Virus record (IMG/VR): IMGVR_UViG_3300044940_000618
Span: 1 to 32,574 of that record
DNA: 32,574 nucleotides
From: a virus
Direction: 5' to 3' (one strand)
Below are positions 14,163 to 22,496 of this stretch, one piece after another; position 1 is the first letter of the stretch; every line of letters starts with the position of its first letter. The notes beneath the pieces were generated by a model. The model had not been told where the DNA came from, ran no database searches, and saw only the letters and a program-made list of their open reading frames with translations. Both the position numbers and the translations under genes were made by a program.

Positions 14163-15499
14163 AATAGGTTTTTTATTGCATTTTTATAAGCACCATTAAT
14201 CCACATTTTTCTTGTTATGATTACTATTTTTTTACCTTTAATAAAAACAACTTTATTAATAGGTTCATTATGATAAAATCCTAATTCAATACCTTCTTTG
14301 ATGTTTTCGTAACTATGTTCCAGTACTAGGTTGCAAACAAATTCTGTAATTTTTTGGTCTTTCGCATTTGAAAATGTAGATTTAATAGAATTCAGTTTTG
14401 TAGGGCTTTTCAAATCAGAAATCACACCATCTATAGTATATTCCGCATTTTTGCCTGTTTCGGGATTCCCTTTTTTATAGTGCTTATTTATCAATACCAC
14501 ATATCCATTGTCTGCCAATACTTTGGCAGCTTGTAGATTTCGCTCATAGTCAGTGGGGTCTGCATCTTTATGAATAAAAACTACACCGTTTTTTTTGCCC
14601 ACATACTCTTGCTTTATATCTTTGTTTTGTTGGTACTCTAGTGATAATAGCTGTCTTTTGGTTGGATTTGGTTTATTTTTCTGCTGAGGAGATTGCTGTG
14701 GCATCTTGGGCATATTTTCCTCTACAAATGCCATAATAGCCGTTTTCTCCTCTTTGCTCACCTTATAATAAGGATGTTTTTCAGGAAATATGATACCGGT
14801 TTTGCCCACGTTGTTTTGAAACATAGGTTTATTTTCGGGGGCTACTATTTTATCTTTATCAGTTATTTTACCGTTAGCTATTTGTACCACATCGCATCTG
14901 CAGCCCCAGTCGTTGGGCGGAAAATACATATCCCAGAATGGGTCATCCACAGGCAGTGTTACTCCATCAAGTGCAGCATGCTCAGGGCGTACTTTGGCAT
15001 CTTTGGCAGTAGAGTAGCGCAGCAATGGTAAATCTTCTTTGGCTTCTTCTATATCCATCCATTGGGCTGCAGCTTGGGCAGAAAGCACGGCATTGTTATA
15101 CTCAGCTTCTAAATATTTACCATCATAAATACCTTCATGTAGGTTAATGGCTTCTTTTTTAAACTCAGTAAAAGAACGTACTTTACTATCTTCATCTATC
15201 AGAAGGTCAGATATAGCCCTGAGCTCGTGGTATGTTTTAAATGCAGAAAATACATGCAGGTTTTTACGCATATTTTCCAGCATTTTTCCGTTGGGTGTGC
15301 TATAATCTACTTCAATAAATTTTTTACCTAGCCCTTCTTGTGCTGCTTGTTCTAATTTTAGGGCTGTAGATAGATATAAATCTTTGTCCACCTCGCCTTT
15401 CTTTATGCCTTTATCAAATACCTTTTTGATAAGGGAATCTAGCTTATCATACTCAGCTCGGTAAACGACATTAAAACTAAGTTCACATAGCACACACAT
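14123..15499 (-). CDS. MuF minor head protein fused to a CdiA-like C-terminal nuclease toxin domain
   Basis: Residues 1-250 form the Mu gpF/SPP1 gp7 head domain, including AKDAKVRPEHAALDG (165-179) and FPPNDWGCRCDV (193-204). A Pro/Gln/Lys-rich hinge (about 264-282) follows. Residues 283-458 resemble CdiA C-terminal tRNase-type domains: AEYTIDG (352-358), SDLKSPT (361-367) and helical KDQKITEFVCNLVLEHS; D357, D362 and K364 fit a PD-(D/E)xK nuclease core. MuF proteins with polymorphic toxin tails are known in temperate phages. The toxin could be delivered with phage DNA or act in competition. No immunity-like gene is adjacent. Its ATG overlaps the portal stop as TAATG. Confidence 0.85.
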   Translation of the reverse strand: MCVLCELSFNVVYRAEYDKLDSLIKKVFDKGIKKGEVDKDLYLSTALKLEQAAQEGLGKKFIEVDYSTPNGKMLENMRKNLHVFSAFKTYHELRAISDLLIDEDSKVRSFTEFKKEAINLHEGIYDGKYLEAEYNNAVLSAQAAAQWMDIEEAKEDLPLLRYSTAKDAKVRPEHAALDGVTLPVDDPFWDMYFPPNDWGCRCDVVQIANGKITDKDKIVAPENKPMFQNNVGKTGIIFPEKHPYYKVSKEEKTAIMAFVEENMPKMPQQSPQQKNKPNPTKRQLLSLEYQQNKDIKQEYVGKKNGVVFIHKDADPTDYERNLQAAKVLADNGYVVLINKHYKKGNPETGKNAEYTIDGVISDLKSPTKLNSIKSTFSNAKDQKITEFVCNLVLEHSYENIKEGIELGFYHNEPINKVVFIKGKKIVIITRKMWINGAYKNAIKNLLKKPVDHTHDFKA

Positions 15500-16785
15500 T
15501 ACCTTTTAGGGTTTAGTTTAGGGTCAATATTAGGTGTTGGCGTGGTAGGTAAAGCAGGAATTGCCTGTTCAATAGGTTCTTCTAGCTCTATGCTGTATGT
15601 TTTCTCCAGGTACTCTTTTGTAGGTTTGAAACCCATCCTAGATATGCTTTCATCAATTTTAGATTTTTTCTCTAAGTCTATTTGCTCGGCATCATTAAAG
15701 TCAAAAATTAGATCTTGGAGAGGGTATCCATTTTTAATAAGTAAAGGGAAAAGTTGGTCATTGATTACATTTTTTATAAAAGCTTTGTCGTCTTCAGTAA
15801 TCTCATCTTCAGTATGCTCGTGTACTTCAGCTTGAGAGCGTGATGAACCATTGTCTGTGGTCATTGTTTGCCCAAGTACACACTTACTCATCTCTGAGTT
15901 CATTCTTTCAATGAGTTGATTATAGATATTAAAAGCGTCTGTTTTACTTGTTTCAGCAAACTTAATTTCGGTGCCTTGCGGAAAGAGAGCCCAAGCAGCA
16001 CTTCCCATTTGGTCAAGCATATCCTCAAGATCACGCCTTACTCTTGGGTCACTGGTTGGAGTAGAGGCATAGCGCATAGGCATGCCAAATATTTCGGCAA
16101 ATTCGCTCCAGTTACCGATAGCATTTTTCTTTAGTAATGCATAAATAGAAAGCTTCATTAATAAACCATAATCGTGCGAATCTCCTATGCCAATTGCTAT
16201 ACTGTCGTATGGTTCTTTTGTATATACAAAGCCTTCGTAGTTGCCTGGATTTGTAAGGAACATTTCAAACTCCGGGACTACATATCTTCTATCTACTACC
16301 CAGCATTTTTTTACAATTTTTTTTTCAAACTCGAACTCAACAAGGCTGTATCCATAAAATATACTTTCCATGCTGTATTTAATAAATTTTCTAAACCATG
16401 ATTTGTTTATAAACTCTAAAGCTTCAGGAACCTCTTCGCCTGCCTTGTTGCATATTTTTATTTTTTTGTTTGATATTTTTAAGATTCTTTTGTTGATGAT
16501 ACCGAATAGATGCAGGTCATTCATGGCATCTATATAGAGCTCTTGTAGCTGCCATCTGCGTGGCATATTTACACTCATGGCCTGTGCTCTTGCCAAAGAC
16601 CAATACTCTAGGTCTTTTTTAAACAAACTATGAGGGAGCTTCTGTATCTTCATCATTATGCTGGCTGCCAACTGCTGTGTAGAAGGATAGTCATATATAG
16701 CAGGTTTTTTGTTTGCTTGTTTTTGGGCTTTAATTTCTGCGTTTTTGTTGTTGGCTGTGTTTTTGTACTTATTACTCATATTCAT
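15499..16785 (-). CDS. Portal protein, Mu gp29-like (DUF935)
   Basis: This 428-residue protein forms the dodecameric portal through which DNA is packaged. Family features are visible: KNAIGNWSEFAEIFGMPMR (about 240-258), a DMLDQM/AWALFPQGTEIKF stretch and LGQTMTTDNGSSRSQAEVH. The C-terminal tail is Pro-rich. It lies between the gp36-like and MuF genes in the leftward head operon, where the portal-MuF adjacency is typical of Mu-like phages. Confidence 0.93.
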   Translation of the reverse strand: MNMSNKYKNTANNKNAEIKAQKQANKKPAIYDYPSTQQLAASIMMKIQKLPHSLFKKDLEYWSLARAQAMSVNMPRRWQLQELYIDAMNDLHLFGIINKRILKISNKKIKICNKAGEEVPEALEFINKSWFRKFIKYSMESIFYGYSLVEFEFEKKIVKKCWVVDRRYVVPEFEMFLTNPGNYEGFVYTKEPYDSIAIGIGDSHDYGLLMKLSIYALLKKNAIGNWSEFAEIFGMPMRYASTPTSDPRVRRDLEDMLDQMGSAAWALFPQGTEIKFAETSKTDAFNIYNQLIERMNSEMSKCVLGQTMTTDNGSSRSQAEVHEHTEDEITEDDKAFIKNVINDQLFPLLIKNGYPLQDLIFDFNDAEQIDLEKKSKIDESISRMGFKPTKEYLEKTYSIELEEPIEQAIPALPTTPTPNIDPKLNPKR

Positions 16786-16824
16786 GGCTAAATAGGGGTT
16801 TTAAAGGGTTTTAAAGGCGATGTT

Positions 16825-17376
16825 TTAAAAGTATCTGCTGTTCCTTACAGAAAATTTGCCTTTGTCTCCAAACTTGATTACACTTTCATCTCTCTCAGAG
16901 TTATTTGCAGGGGCTAGCGGCAGCATGGGATTCAATTCTCCACTTGCTATTTTTTGTAAATATTTAATGGCACTATTGTATCGATCCAGCCTTACAATAG
17001 GCACTTCCTTTGGTGATATCCTAGAGTGTAAGTGGTAGAGTGTAATGTCTACCAAAAGCATGGTAATAAGTGGATTTTTTTCAAATAGTAGTATCCAATC
17101 ACTGCTATCGAATGGTTTTGCTTCTATATTTTGTTTTGCTTCATAAATTGAATTTTGATATAAAACTCTATTTCCTGCTATATAAGTCTGGGTATTTGTA
17201 AAAGGATTGTATCTTAAAAAAATAAGCTCAAGGTCAAATCTTGAGTTTAGGTATCCACTCATTTCAACGATGGCAGCCATTTCGGCATCAAGCAATAGGT
17301 TTTCGTTTCCGTTGGTTACTATCTGTAAAATGTCCTGCCTTATGTTTTTTTGATAATCTGTAGGTTGTAAATACAT
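16825..17376 (-). CDS. Mu gp36-like head-completion/neck protein (DUF1320) with a CBM-like insert
   Basis: The 183-residue protein has DUF1320-type ends: an N-terminal helical part with DAEMAAIVEMSGYLNSRFD (about 30-48) and a C-terminal helix set with LLVDITLYHLHSRISP. Between them (about 60-98) is a beta segment, VLYQNSIYEAKQ...FDSSDWILL, that resembles a family 5/12 carbohydrate-binding module. The gene ends 39 bp before the portal start. It probably joins head and tail; the inserted module may contact glycan. Confidence 0.75.
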   Translation of the reverse strand: MYLQPTDYQKNIRQDILQIVTNGNENLLLDAEMAAIVEMSGYLNSRFDLELIFLRYNPFTNTQTYIAGNRVLYQNSIYEAKQNIEAKPFDSSDWILLFEKNPLITMLLVDITLYHLHSRISPKEVPIVRLDRYNSAIKYLQKIASGELNPMLPLAPANNSERDESVIKFGDKGKFSVRNSRYF

Positions 17377-17380
17377 TTTT

Positions 17381-17683
17381 TTAAGTATTAGGGTGTTCAG
17401 GGTCTTCGAAGTTGGGTTTATATTTAGAAAGTAGGTTATAGTATTTGTTAAGCAACTTGTAGTAGTTATTTCTCCAGTTTTCTTTTTCCTTAATCATGTT
17501 ATCTAATTGCGCTTGCACCTCGTCAATCCTCTTGAATAGTATATTTACTTGTTCTTGAAGTTTTTCTATAAGTGCAATATTGTTATCTATACTTTCTTTT
17601 TTAGTAGAATGTAAAGAGTCAAATATTTTCAGCCCCAATGCTCCTGCAAGTGTACAAATGGCGTTTATGATTATATCATTCAT
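17381..17683 (-). CDS. Membrane-anchored coiled-coil protein
   Basis: This 100-residue protein has an N-terminal hydrophobic stretch (IIINAICTLAGALGLKIF, about 4-21) followed by a long coiled coil (about 30-85) and a Pro-containing tail. That topology fits an i-spanin or a membrane-tethered scaffold. It lies between large terminase and the gp36-like gene, only 4 bp from the latter. No family is recognised and the lysis role is a guess. Confidence 0.65.
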   Translation of the reverse strand: MNDIIINAICTLAGALGLKIFDSLHSTKKESIDNNIALIEKLQEQVNILFKRIDEVQAQLDNMIKEKENWRNNYYKLLNKYYNLLSKYKPNFEDPEHPNT

Positions 17684-17702
17684 ATTTAGTTATTTTTAGA
17701 TG

Positions 17703-19208
17703 TTAATAAATTTTTATAGTTTTTCTTTTACTGATGGTAGGGTTAAAATCTGCAATTCTTGTTTTTTGCTGTAAATAGAATATGGCACCCTCGTCAGCAT
17801 CGGGTGAGTCGTCCGGGACTCTACTTCCTTTTTCAAATGCCAATAGTTGGTCTAGAGCTGTTATCATATCGGGGCTGTCCTTTATCTTTTCATTATAAAA
17901 GATGAAGCCTCTTTCATATAGCGGAGACAAAGCTTCAATTCTTTGAAACTTATCGGGCTTTTGTCTGTAGTCTCCACGAATAGGAAGTTGATACCCTCTT
18001 ATATTTCCTTCTAGGGTAAACTCTTCAAGTATTAAATCTTGAACAAAATTAGCTTCCATCATGTACTCACAGATTACATCTGAAGGTATAGACTCGTGCA
18101 GATCATAAAACCATTTGACCATGGTGCTTACGCTACATTGTCTTACAAAGCATTTTATCAAATGTAGTTCTGTCCCTTTTTTACCCCACACTTTAATGGC
18201 TTTGTAATCGTTTTTAAAAGAGCTTTTAAAGCTAGGGTCACAATATGCGATGATGTGATCATACTTATTCCAACTATATGCTGGTTTCCAATTAATCCAA
18301 TTGGCATTAAATACAGCACCTTCTTGTATGGGGTTATTCATGTATTCTTTTTGGAATCTACGATATCCCATCAAGTTTCTTATCTCATAAATCTCTTCCT
18401 TTTTGTATTTCTGATGCCAAGTAGGGTTATCTTCATTGTCTAAAGCATTTACAACCATGTGAAACATGCCAGGTCTTTTTGCCATATTGGCCAGCACTGA
18501 GTTTTTGTGAATTCTATTACCTACCATAATAAATCTACCTCTTCCCATGTCCATGGCTCCTAATAGTGCTTCTAGTATCCAGTCGGTCATTTTTTTTACT
18601 CTGCTTTCATTTTGTACAAGCTCATCATCGTCAAAGTCATCTATTACTATATAATCGGGTCTTGAATCTCTATGTCTTAACCCTCTAGGCGATTGTCCTC
18701 TGCCACGAGCAAAAAAAGCCGTACCATCTTTTGTTACAAACTCTCCAATCTCCCATGAACCGGATTGGTATTGCTCTCCAAAGTCTTTTATGTATCTCCT
18801 ATTATATTGTAGCTCAGCTTGTATATCTGATAGTAATGTATCGGCATTGTCCTCACTTTTACCTACCAAGACCATTACATTTATTTCTTTTTTGGTTTGA
18901 ATTTTGAGCCAAAGCGGTATCATAATATCAAAGTGGGTTGATTTGGCATGACCACGAGCCCACTCCATTACAGCTTTAAGGTTTGGCTCTTTTTTTACTT
19001 TATTAGCAGCTTTTATATGGAAATCACCACATTTACTCTTTGCATAGTGTGGGAAATAATAATCGACAAAAAAAGCATAGTCTTTTCTTGCTCTAGCTAT
19101 GCGAGCCTCGATGTCTTTTGGAGATTCATTTGCTTTGATGGTTGTAAACTGAACAACTTGCTCACAATGTTTATCAAAATCGGCTATTGCTTTTTGGTTT
19201 TTATTCAT
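17703..19208 (-). CDS. terL: Terminase large subunit, Mu gp28-like
   Basis: The 501-residue packaging motor has a variant Walker A motif ARGHAKST (84-91), Walker B YIVIDD (186-191) followed by an acidic run, and a C-terminal RNase H-fold nuclease with D324 (YCDPSF), E385 (MMEANF) and acidic residues near 467-472 (DSPDAD). It would package DNA by headful from the integrated phage copy, as Mu does. It overlaps the small terminase by 8 bp. Confidence 0.95.
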   Translation of the reverse strand: MNKNQKAIADFDKHCEQVVQFTTIKANESPKDIEARIARARKDYAFFVDYYFPHYAKSKCGDFHIKAANKVKKEPNLKAVMEWARGHAKSTHFDIMIPLWLKIQTKKEINVMVLVGKSEDNADTLLSDIQAELQYNRRYIKDFGEQYQSGSWEIGEFVTKDGTAFFARGRGQSPRGLRHRDSRPDYIVIDDFDDDELVQNESRVKKMTDWILEALLGAMDMGRGRFIMVGNRIHKNSVLANMAKRPGMFHMVVNALDNEDNPTWHQKYKKEEIYEIRNLMGYRRFQKEYMNNPIQEGAVFNANWINWKPAYSWNKYDHIIAYCDPSFKSSFKNDYKAIKVWGKKGTELHLIKCFVRQCSVSTMVKWFYDLHESIPSDVICEYMMEANFVQDLILEEFTLEGNIRGYQLPIRGDYRQKPDKFQRIEALSPLYERGFIFYNEKIKDSPDMITALDQLLAFEKGSRVPDDSPDADEGAIFYLQQKTRIADFNPTISKRKTIKIY

Positions 19209-19641
19209 TGCTATTCAAGTGATAAATGAACTTTCTTTGATACTCAGTCAATTTTATAGCCATATTGGGGTCTATGTTTACTACCCAATTGTTAAATTCT
19301 TTGAATACACCTATCACTACAGGGATATTGAATTTTTTATCTAGCTTTTCTATACTGCTTGCTATTTTTACGATAGCATCCATCTCCTTACTATTGAGTG
19401 GTCTTTTAGCTTCTTTGGCAGTGTTTGTTATCAGCAGTGCATTTTCGTAAAGACCTTTGATAATGCTATCTCTAGTAAGGCTACGGGCAGACTTCATTTT
19501 GTCCCAGTCTCCTTTTTCTTTCCAATTGCTAATGGTTTTTTCAGACACATTGAGGTACTCAGCTATTTCTTTCTGACTCATATCGTCATATACATATAGC
19601 TGTTCTGCAAGTCTTAATTCTTTATTTTTTTGGTTAGCCAT
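19201..19641 (-). CDS. terS: Terminase small subunit
   Basis: The 146-residue protein has an N-terminal helix-turn-helix (about 20-42, MSQKEIAEYLNVSEKTISNW) and a helical oligomerisation region, as in DUF1804/Terminase_5-type small subunits of Mu-like phages. It is the first gene of the leftward late operon and overlaps terL. It would recognise the phage packaging site. Confidence 0.85.
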   Translation of the reverse strand: MANQKNKELRLAEQLYVYDDMSQKEIAEYLNVSEKTISNWKEKGDWDKMKSARSLTRDSIIKGLYENALLITNTAKEAKRPLNSKEMDAIVKIASSIEKLDKKFNIPVVIGVFKEFNNWVVNIDPNMAIKLTEYQRKFIYHLNSNE

Positions 19642-19838
19642 TATTTTTTTTTAACAAAATAATGATATAAAAACTGCCTTTTTAAGTGGTTTTTTAGTAG
19701 AACTCAACTTCTAAGTAGTTTACTTTTTTCGAGATGTAGATGTGCTAATTATTGTCTTTTTTTTGATAGAAAACGATACTTATTTTGAAACAGCTTAAAG
19801 GAAATAATTCTTCATCAATACACTGCAATCAATTTTAA
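19642..19838. promoter_or_regulatory. Divergent late control region
   Basis: This 197-bp gap separates the two divergent late operons and holds no gene. TTATTTTG occurs on the plus strand at 19780-19787 and on the minus strand at 19655-19662, each close to the first gene on its side, so both may be late -7 boxes. Neither has a clear -33 TTTG, as expected if a late activator is needed. Between them lies an inverted repeat TAGAA-N6-TTCTA (19698-19713) that could bind such an activator. Confidence 0.45.
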
Positions 19839-20954
19839 ATGTCCAAATGGTATGAAATAGTAAGGAAAAATGCAGGTCTTGCCGAGATGCTAGTCTACGG
19901 AGTAATAGGTCTTGAAGACAAAGAGATTAAGGCATCTGATTTTGTAAGAGACCTACGAAATCTGGAAAAAAATTATCCTGTAATTAGGGTTAGAATTAAC
20001 TGCTATGGTGGCGACCCGGACGAGGGACTACCTATGTATAATGCAATGGTTCAGTCTAGTTCACAGATTATAACAGTTAATGAAGGCATAGCTGCCAGTT
20101 GGGGAGCAATGTTATTTCAGGGGGGTGCTTTAAGGGAAATGGCATCCAATGCGAGATTCATGACACATCAAGCAATGGCTACTGTAAAAGGAGCTAATGC
20201 AGACAAGTTAAGAGAAATAGCTCAAGATGTAGAAAGAATAAATAAGATAATGATAGACATAATGAAAAAAAGAACAAAACAAGATGAAAAAACAATAAAA
20301 TCTTGGTTTGTAGCAGGTGTAGACCGATTTTTTTCAGCTGAAGAGTGTTTATCTCTAAATATATGCGATAAAATAATTGAACCTGTGGCAAATATCCAAG
20401 CCAAATGGGATGAAGAACCAAGCAAAATAGTAGCAGAATTTAATAAATATTTAAACAACACCTATAATAAAATGAACAAAGAACTCTTAATACAAGCATT
20501 GGGACTAAGTGTCAATGCTACTGATGCTGAAATACTGGCAGCAGTTACTTCTCTTAAAAATAAAGAAGAATACTTAAATGCTAAAATATCTAAACTTGAA
20601 GCTGAGAGTAACACACACAAGTCTGAAAAAATTGAAGCTGTGCTTAGTGCTGCTATTAGCAGCAAAAAGATTGTGGAGGCTCAAAAGCCTATTTTCAAAG
20701 CCTTACTAGAAGCAGATTTTGAAAATGGCAAAAAGGCAATTGATTCAATAACCTCATCCGAAATAACACCAGTAAGCATCACTGCACAAATAGGCGCAAA
20801 TAGCAAAGTAGCTGCAAATCATGTGAAAGAAAGAACTTTTTTGGAATGGGCTAAAGAAGATCCATCCGGTTTAGAAAACTTAGAAAGAACACAGCCTGAA
20901 AAATTCAAAGCTCTATACAGAGCCCAATACGGTAAAGAACCTGTACTTAATTAG
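19839..20954 (+). CDS. Head maturation protease, ClpP-type, with C-terminal scaffold region
   Basis: This 371-residue protein has an N-terminal S14/ClpP-like serine protease (about 1-190): oxyanion region YGGDPDEG, nucleophile S87 in IAASWGAML, H110 in FMTHQ and D162 in VDRFFSAEE. The C-terminal half (about 212-371) is helical and Lys/Glu-rich like capsid scaffolds. It thus parallels Mu gpI, whose 3' part also encodes scaffold Z. It is the first gene of the rightward late operon and lies directly before major capsid. Confidence 0.92.
   Translation: MSKWYEIVRKNAGLAEMLVYGVIGLEDKEIKASDFVRDLRNLEKNYPVIRVRINCYGGDPDEGLPMYNAMVQSSSQIITVNEGIAASWGAMLFQGGALREMASNARFMTHQAMATVKGANADKLREIAQDVERINKIMIDIMKKRTKQDEKTIKSWFVAGVDRFFSAEECLSLNICDKIIEPVANIQAKWDEEPSKIVAEFNKYLNNTYNKMNKELLIQALGLSVNATDAEILAAVTSLKNKEEYLNAKISKLEAESNTHKSEKIEAVLSAAISSKKIVEAQKPIFKALLEADFENGKKAIDSITSSEITPVSITAQIGANSKVAANHVKERTFLEWAKEDPSGLENLERTQPEKFKALYRAQYGKEPVLN
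20472..20954 (+). CDS. Nested scaffold protein (internal in-frame start)
   Basis: An in-frame ATG at codon 212 of the protease gene follows an A-rich stretch (AATAAA) suitable for Bacteroidota initiation. It would yield a 160-residue scaffold starting MNKELLIQALGLS, exactly at the domain boundary. This mirrors the nested I/Z arrangement of Mu. Independent translation is inferred. Confidence 0.55.
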   Translation: MNKELLIQALGLSVNATDAEILAAVTSLKNKEEYLNAKISKLEAESNTHKSEKIEAVLSAAISSKKIVEAQKPIFKALLEADFENGKKAIDSITSSEITPVSITAQIGANSKVAANHVKERTFLEWAKEDPSGLENLERTQPEKFKALYRAQYGKEPVLN

Positions 20955-21001
20955 TTAAACTCAATATAATATTAACCCATAATATACAAATTTATATAAA
21001 A

Positions 21002-22039
21002 ATGAAAATACAGAATTTAATCTACAACTTATTTATTTCCTTATTTATTGGTTCGCTTTTTGCTCCAGTATTAGGCACATATTCATTGTACATTTCAGCA
21101 GGCGTATTTATTATTGGAAGTATTCCAATCAACTATGTGAATGGTCAAGTAGCTTATGCAGGTCTTTTAAAAGAAGTCTGGACAGATGTGTTTATGCAAA
21201 ACTTCTTTAGAAATATAGAATTTCTTAAAAGAAGTAGAGATATGAGTGTGTTTGTAGAAAACAACACTATCAATCTTGCCGAGGCTGGTGTTAATCCCAA
21301 TGTATTAATAAACAACACTACTTATCCGATACCTACAGTTGATTTTACAGCAAATCCAATAGCACTCCCTCTCGACTATTATGATACTGAGAACACCATA
21401 GTGCGTAATGCCTTGCAAAAGCAATATAGTTTTGATGCACTCTCTCAGATTACATACCAGCATCAAATGACCATGAAGGAGAAAATAAGCGATAAGACTG
21501 TACACGCATGGTCACCGGCTCAAGATACTGTAAACACACCAGTTTTTGCTACTTCAGGTGCAGATAGAGGCAATGGGTTTAAGAAATTTTCTTTAACCGA
21601 TATTGCTAAAATGCAAGAGATATTTGACCAAAAGAAATATCCCAAAGCAGGTAGAATACTTGTATTACACAGCTCTCACAGAACTGACTTGCTCAATGAA
21701 GATAAAACATTATTCAAGCAATTTTCTGAGTTAAAGTCCGGACAAGTACTTCCATTGTATGGGTTTGAGGTGTATGAGTACAGCGGAACTGCTAATTACA
21801 ATAAGAACACGGGTGTCAAAATTGCTTTTGGAGCTGCTCCAAGTGCAAACGATTCACCTAGTTCACTTTTCTACTTAGAAAGCGAAGTAATGCATGCTGA
21901 AGGCGACTTGGAGATATTTTTCAGAGCAAAAGGACAAAACCCTGATCATAGAGGAGACCAAATAGGATTTCAAAAAAGATTCTTGGCACTTCCAATTAGA
22001 GGCAAGGCTATTGGTGCTGTTTACTCTGCTGCTGTCTAA
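21002..22039 (+). CDS. Major capsid protein (Mu-like, HK97 fold)
   Basis: The 345-residue protein shows a capsid core with EVWTDVFMQNFFRN (about 58-71), AEAGVNPNVLINN, a central segment (RILVLHSSHRTDLL) and a C-terminal GDQIGFQKRFLALPIRG. Position directly after protease/scaffold supports the call. The first 45 residues are strongly hydrophobic (two stretches, about 8-25 and 28-43), odd for a capsid; they may form the part removed by the protease. Confidence 0.85.
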   Translation: MKIQNLIYNLFISLFIGSLFAPVLGTYSLYISAGVFIIGSIPINYVNGQVAYAGLLKEVWTDVFMQNFFRNIEFLKRSRDMSVFVENNTINLAEAGVNPNVLINNTTYPIPTVDFTANPIALPLDYYDTENTIVRNALQKQYSFDALSQITYQHQMTMKEKISDKTVHAWSPAQDTVNTPVFATSGADRGNGFKKFSLTDIAKMQEIFDQKKYPKAGRILVLHSSHRTDLLNEDKTLFKQFSELKSGQVLPLYGFEVYEYSGTANYNKNTGVKIAFGAAPSANDSPSSLFYLESEVMHAEGDLEIFFRAKGQNPDHRGDQIGFQKRFLALPIRGKAIGAVYSAAV

Positions 22040-22085
22040 ACTAATAAGTCATACAGAAATTTGATTAAAGTAGGTGGCAATTCTT

Positions 22086-22496
22086 ATGAAGCTGGTAATT
22101 ATAAGAAGCAATTTTGATTCACAGACTTTAGGCAATATGCTTGTATTGAACGATACAGACATAGTATATCAATGTAAAACATTGGAACTGCCGGACATCA
22201 ACAATACACCAAGAGTAAGTTGCATACCTGAAGGAAGATACCAGGTTGTAAAACATGTATCTCCCAAGCATGGGGCTTGTTTTTGGGTTAAAAATGTGCC
22301 CAACAGAAATGAGATTCTAATCCATCAAGCGAATTTCAAAAGCCAATTACAGGGTTGCATAGCTGTAGGTAGAGCACATACTGACATCAATGGTGACAAA
22401 CTTAGAGATGTAACAGATAGCAACAATACTATGATAACTCTGCTTAAATTATTGCCTTCAGAATTTTATTTACATATAATTAACATAGCAAAATGA
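22086..22496 (+). CDS. DUF5675-like protein, possible lysis enzyme
   Basis: From ATG 22086 the protein has 136 residues; a GTG at 22074 would add four. Its core, PEGRYQV...FWVKNVPNR then ILIHQANFKSQLQGCIAVG, is typical of DUF5675. H80 and C91 in this stretch recall the His...GC signature of YkuD-type L,D-transpeptidases, so a cell-wall function is conceivable. It overlaps the next gene, a multi-pass membrane protein, by an ATGA junction, forming a lysis-like pair. Confidence 0.6.
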   Translation: MKLVIIRSNFDSQTLGNMLVLNDTDIVYQCKTLELPDINNTPRVSCIPEGRYQVVKHVSPKHGACFWVKNVPNRNEILIHQANFKSQLQGCIAVGRAHTDINGDKLRDVTDSNNTMITLLKLLPSEFYLHIINIAK

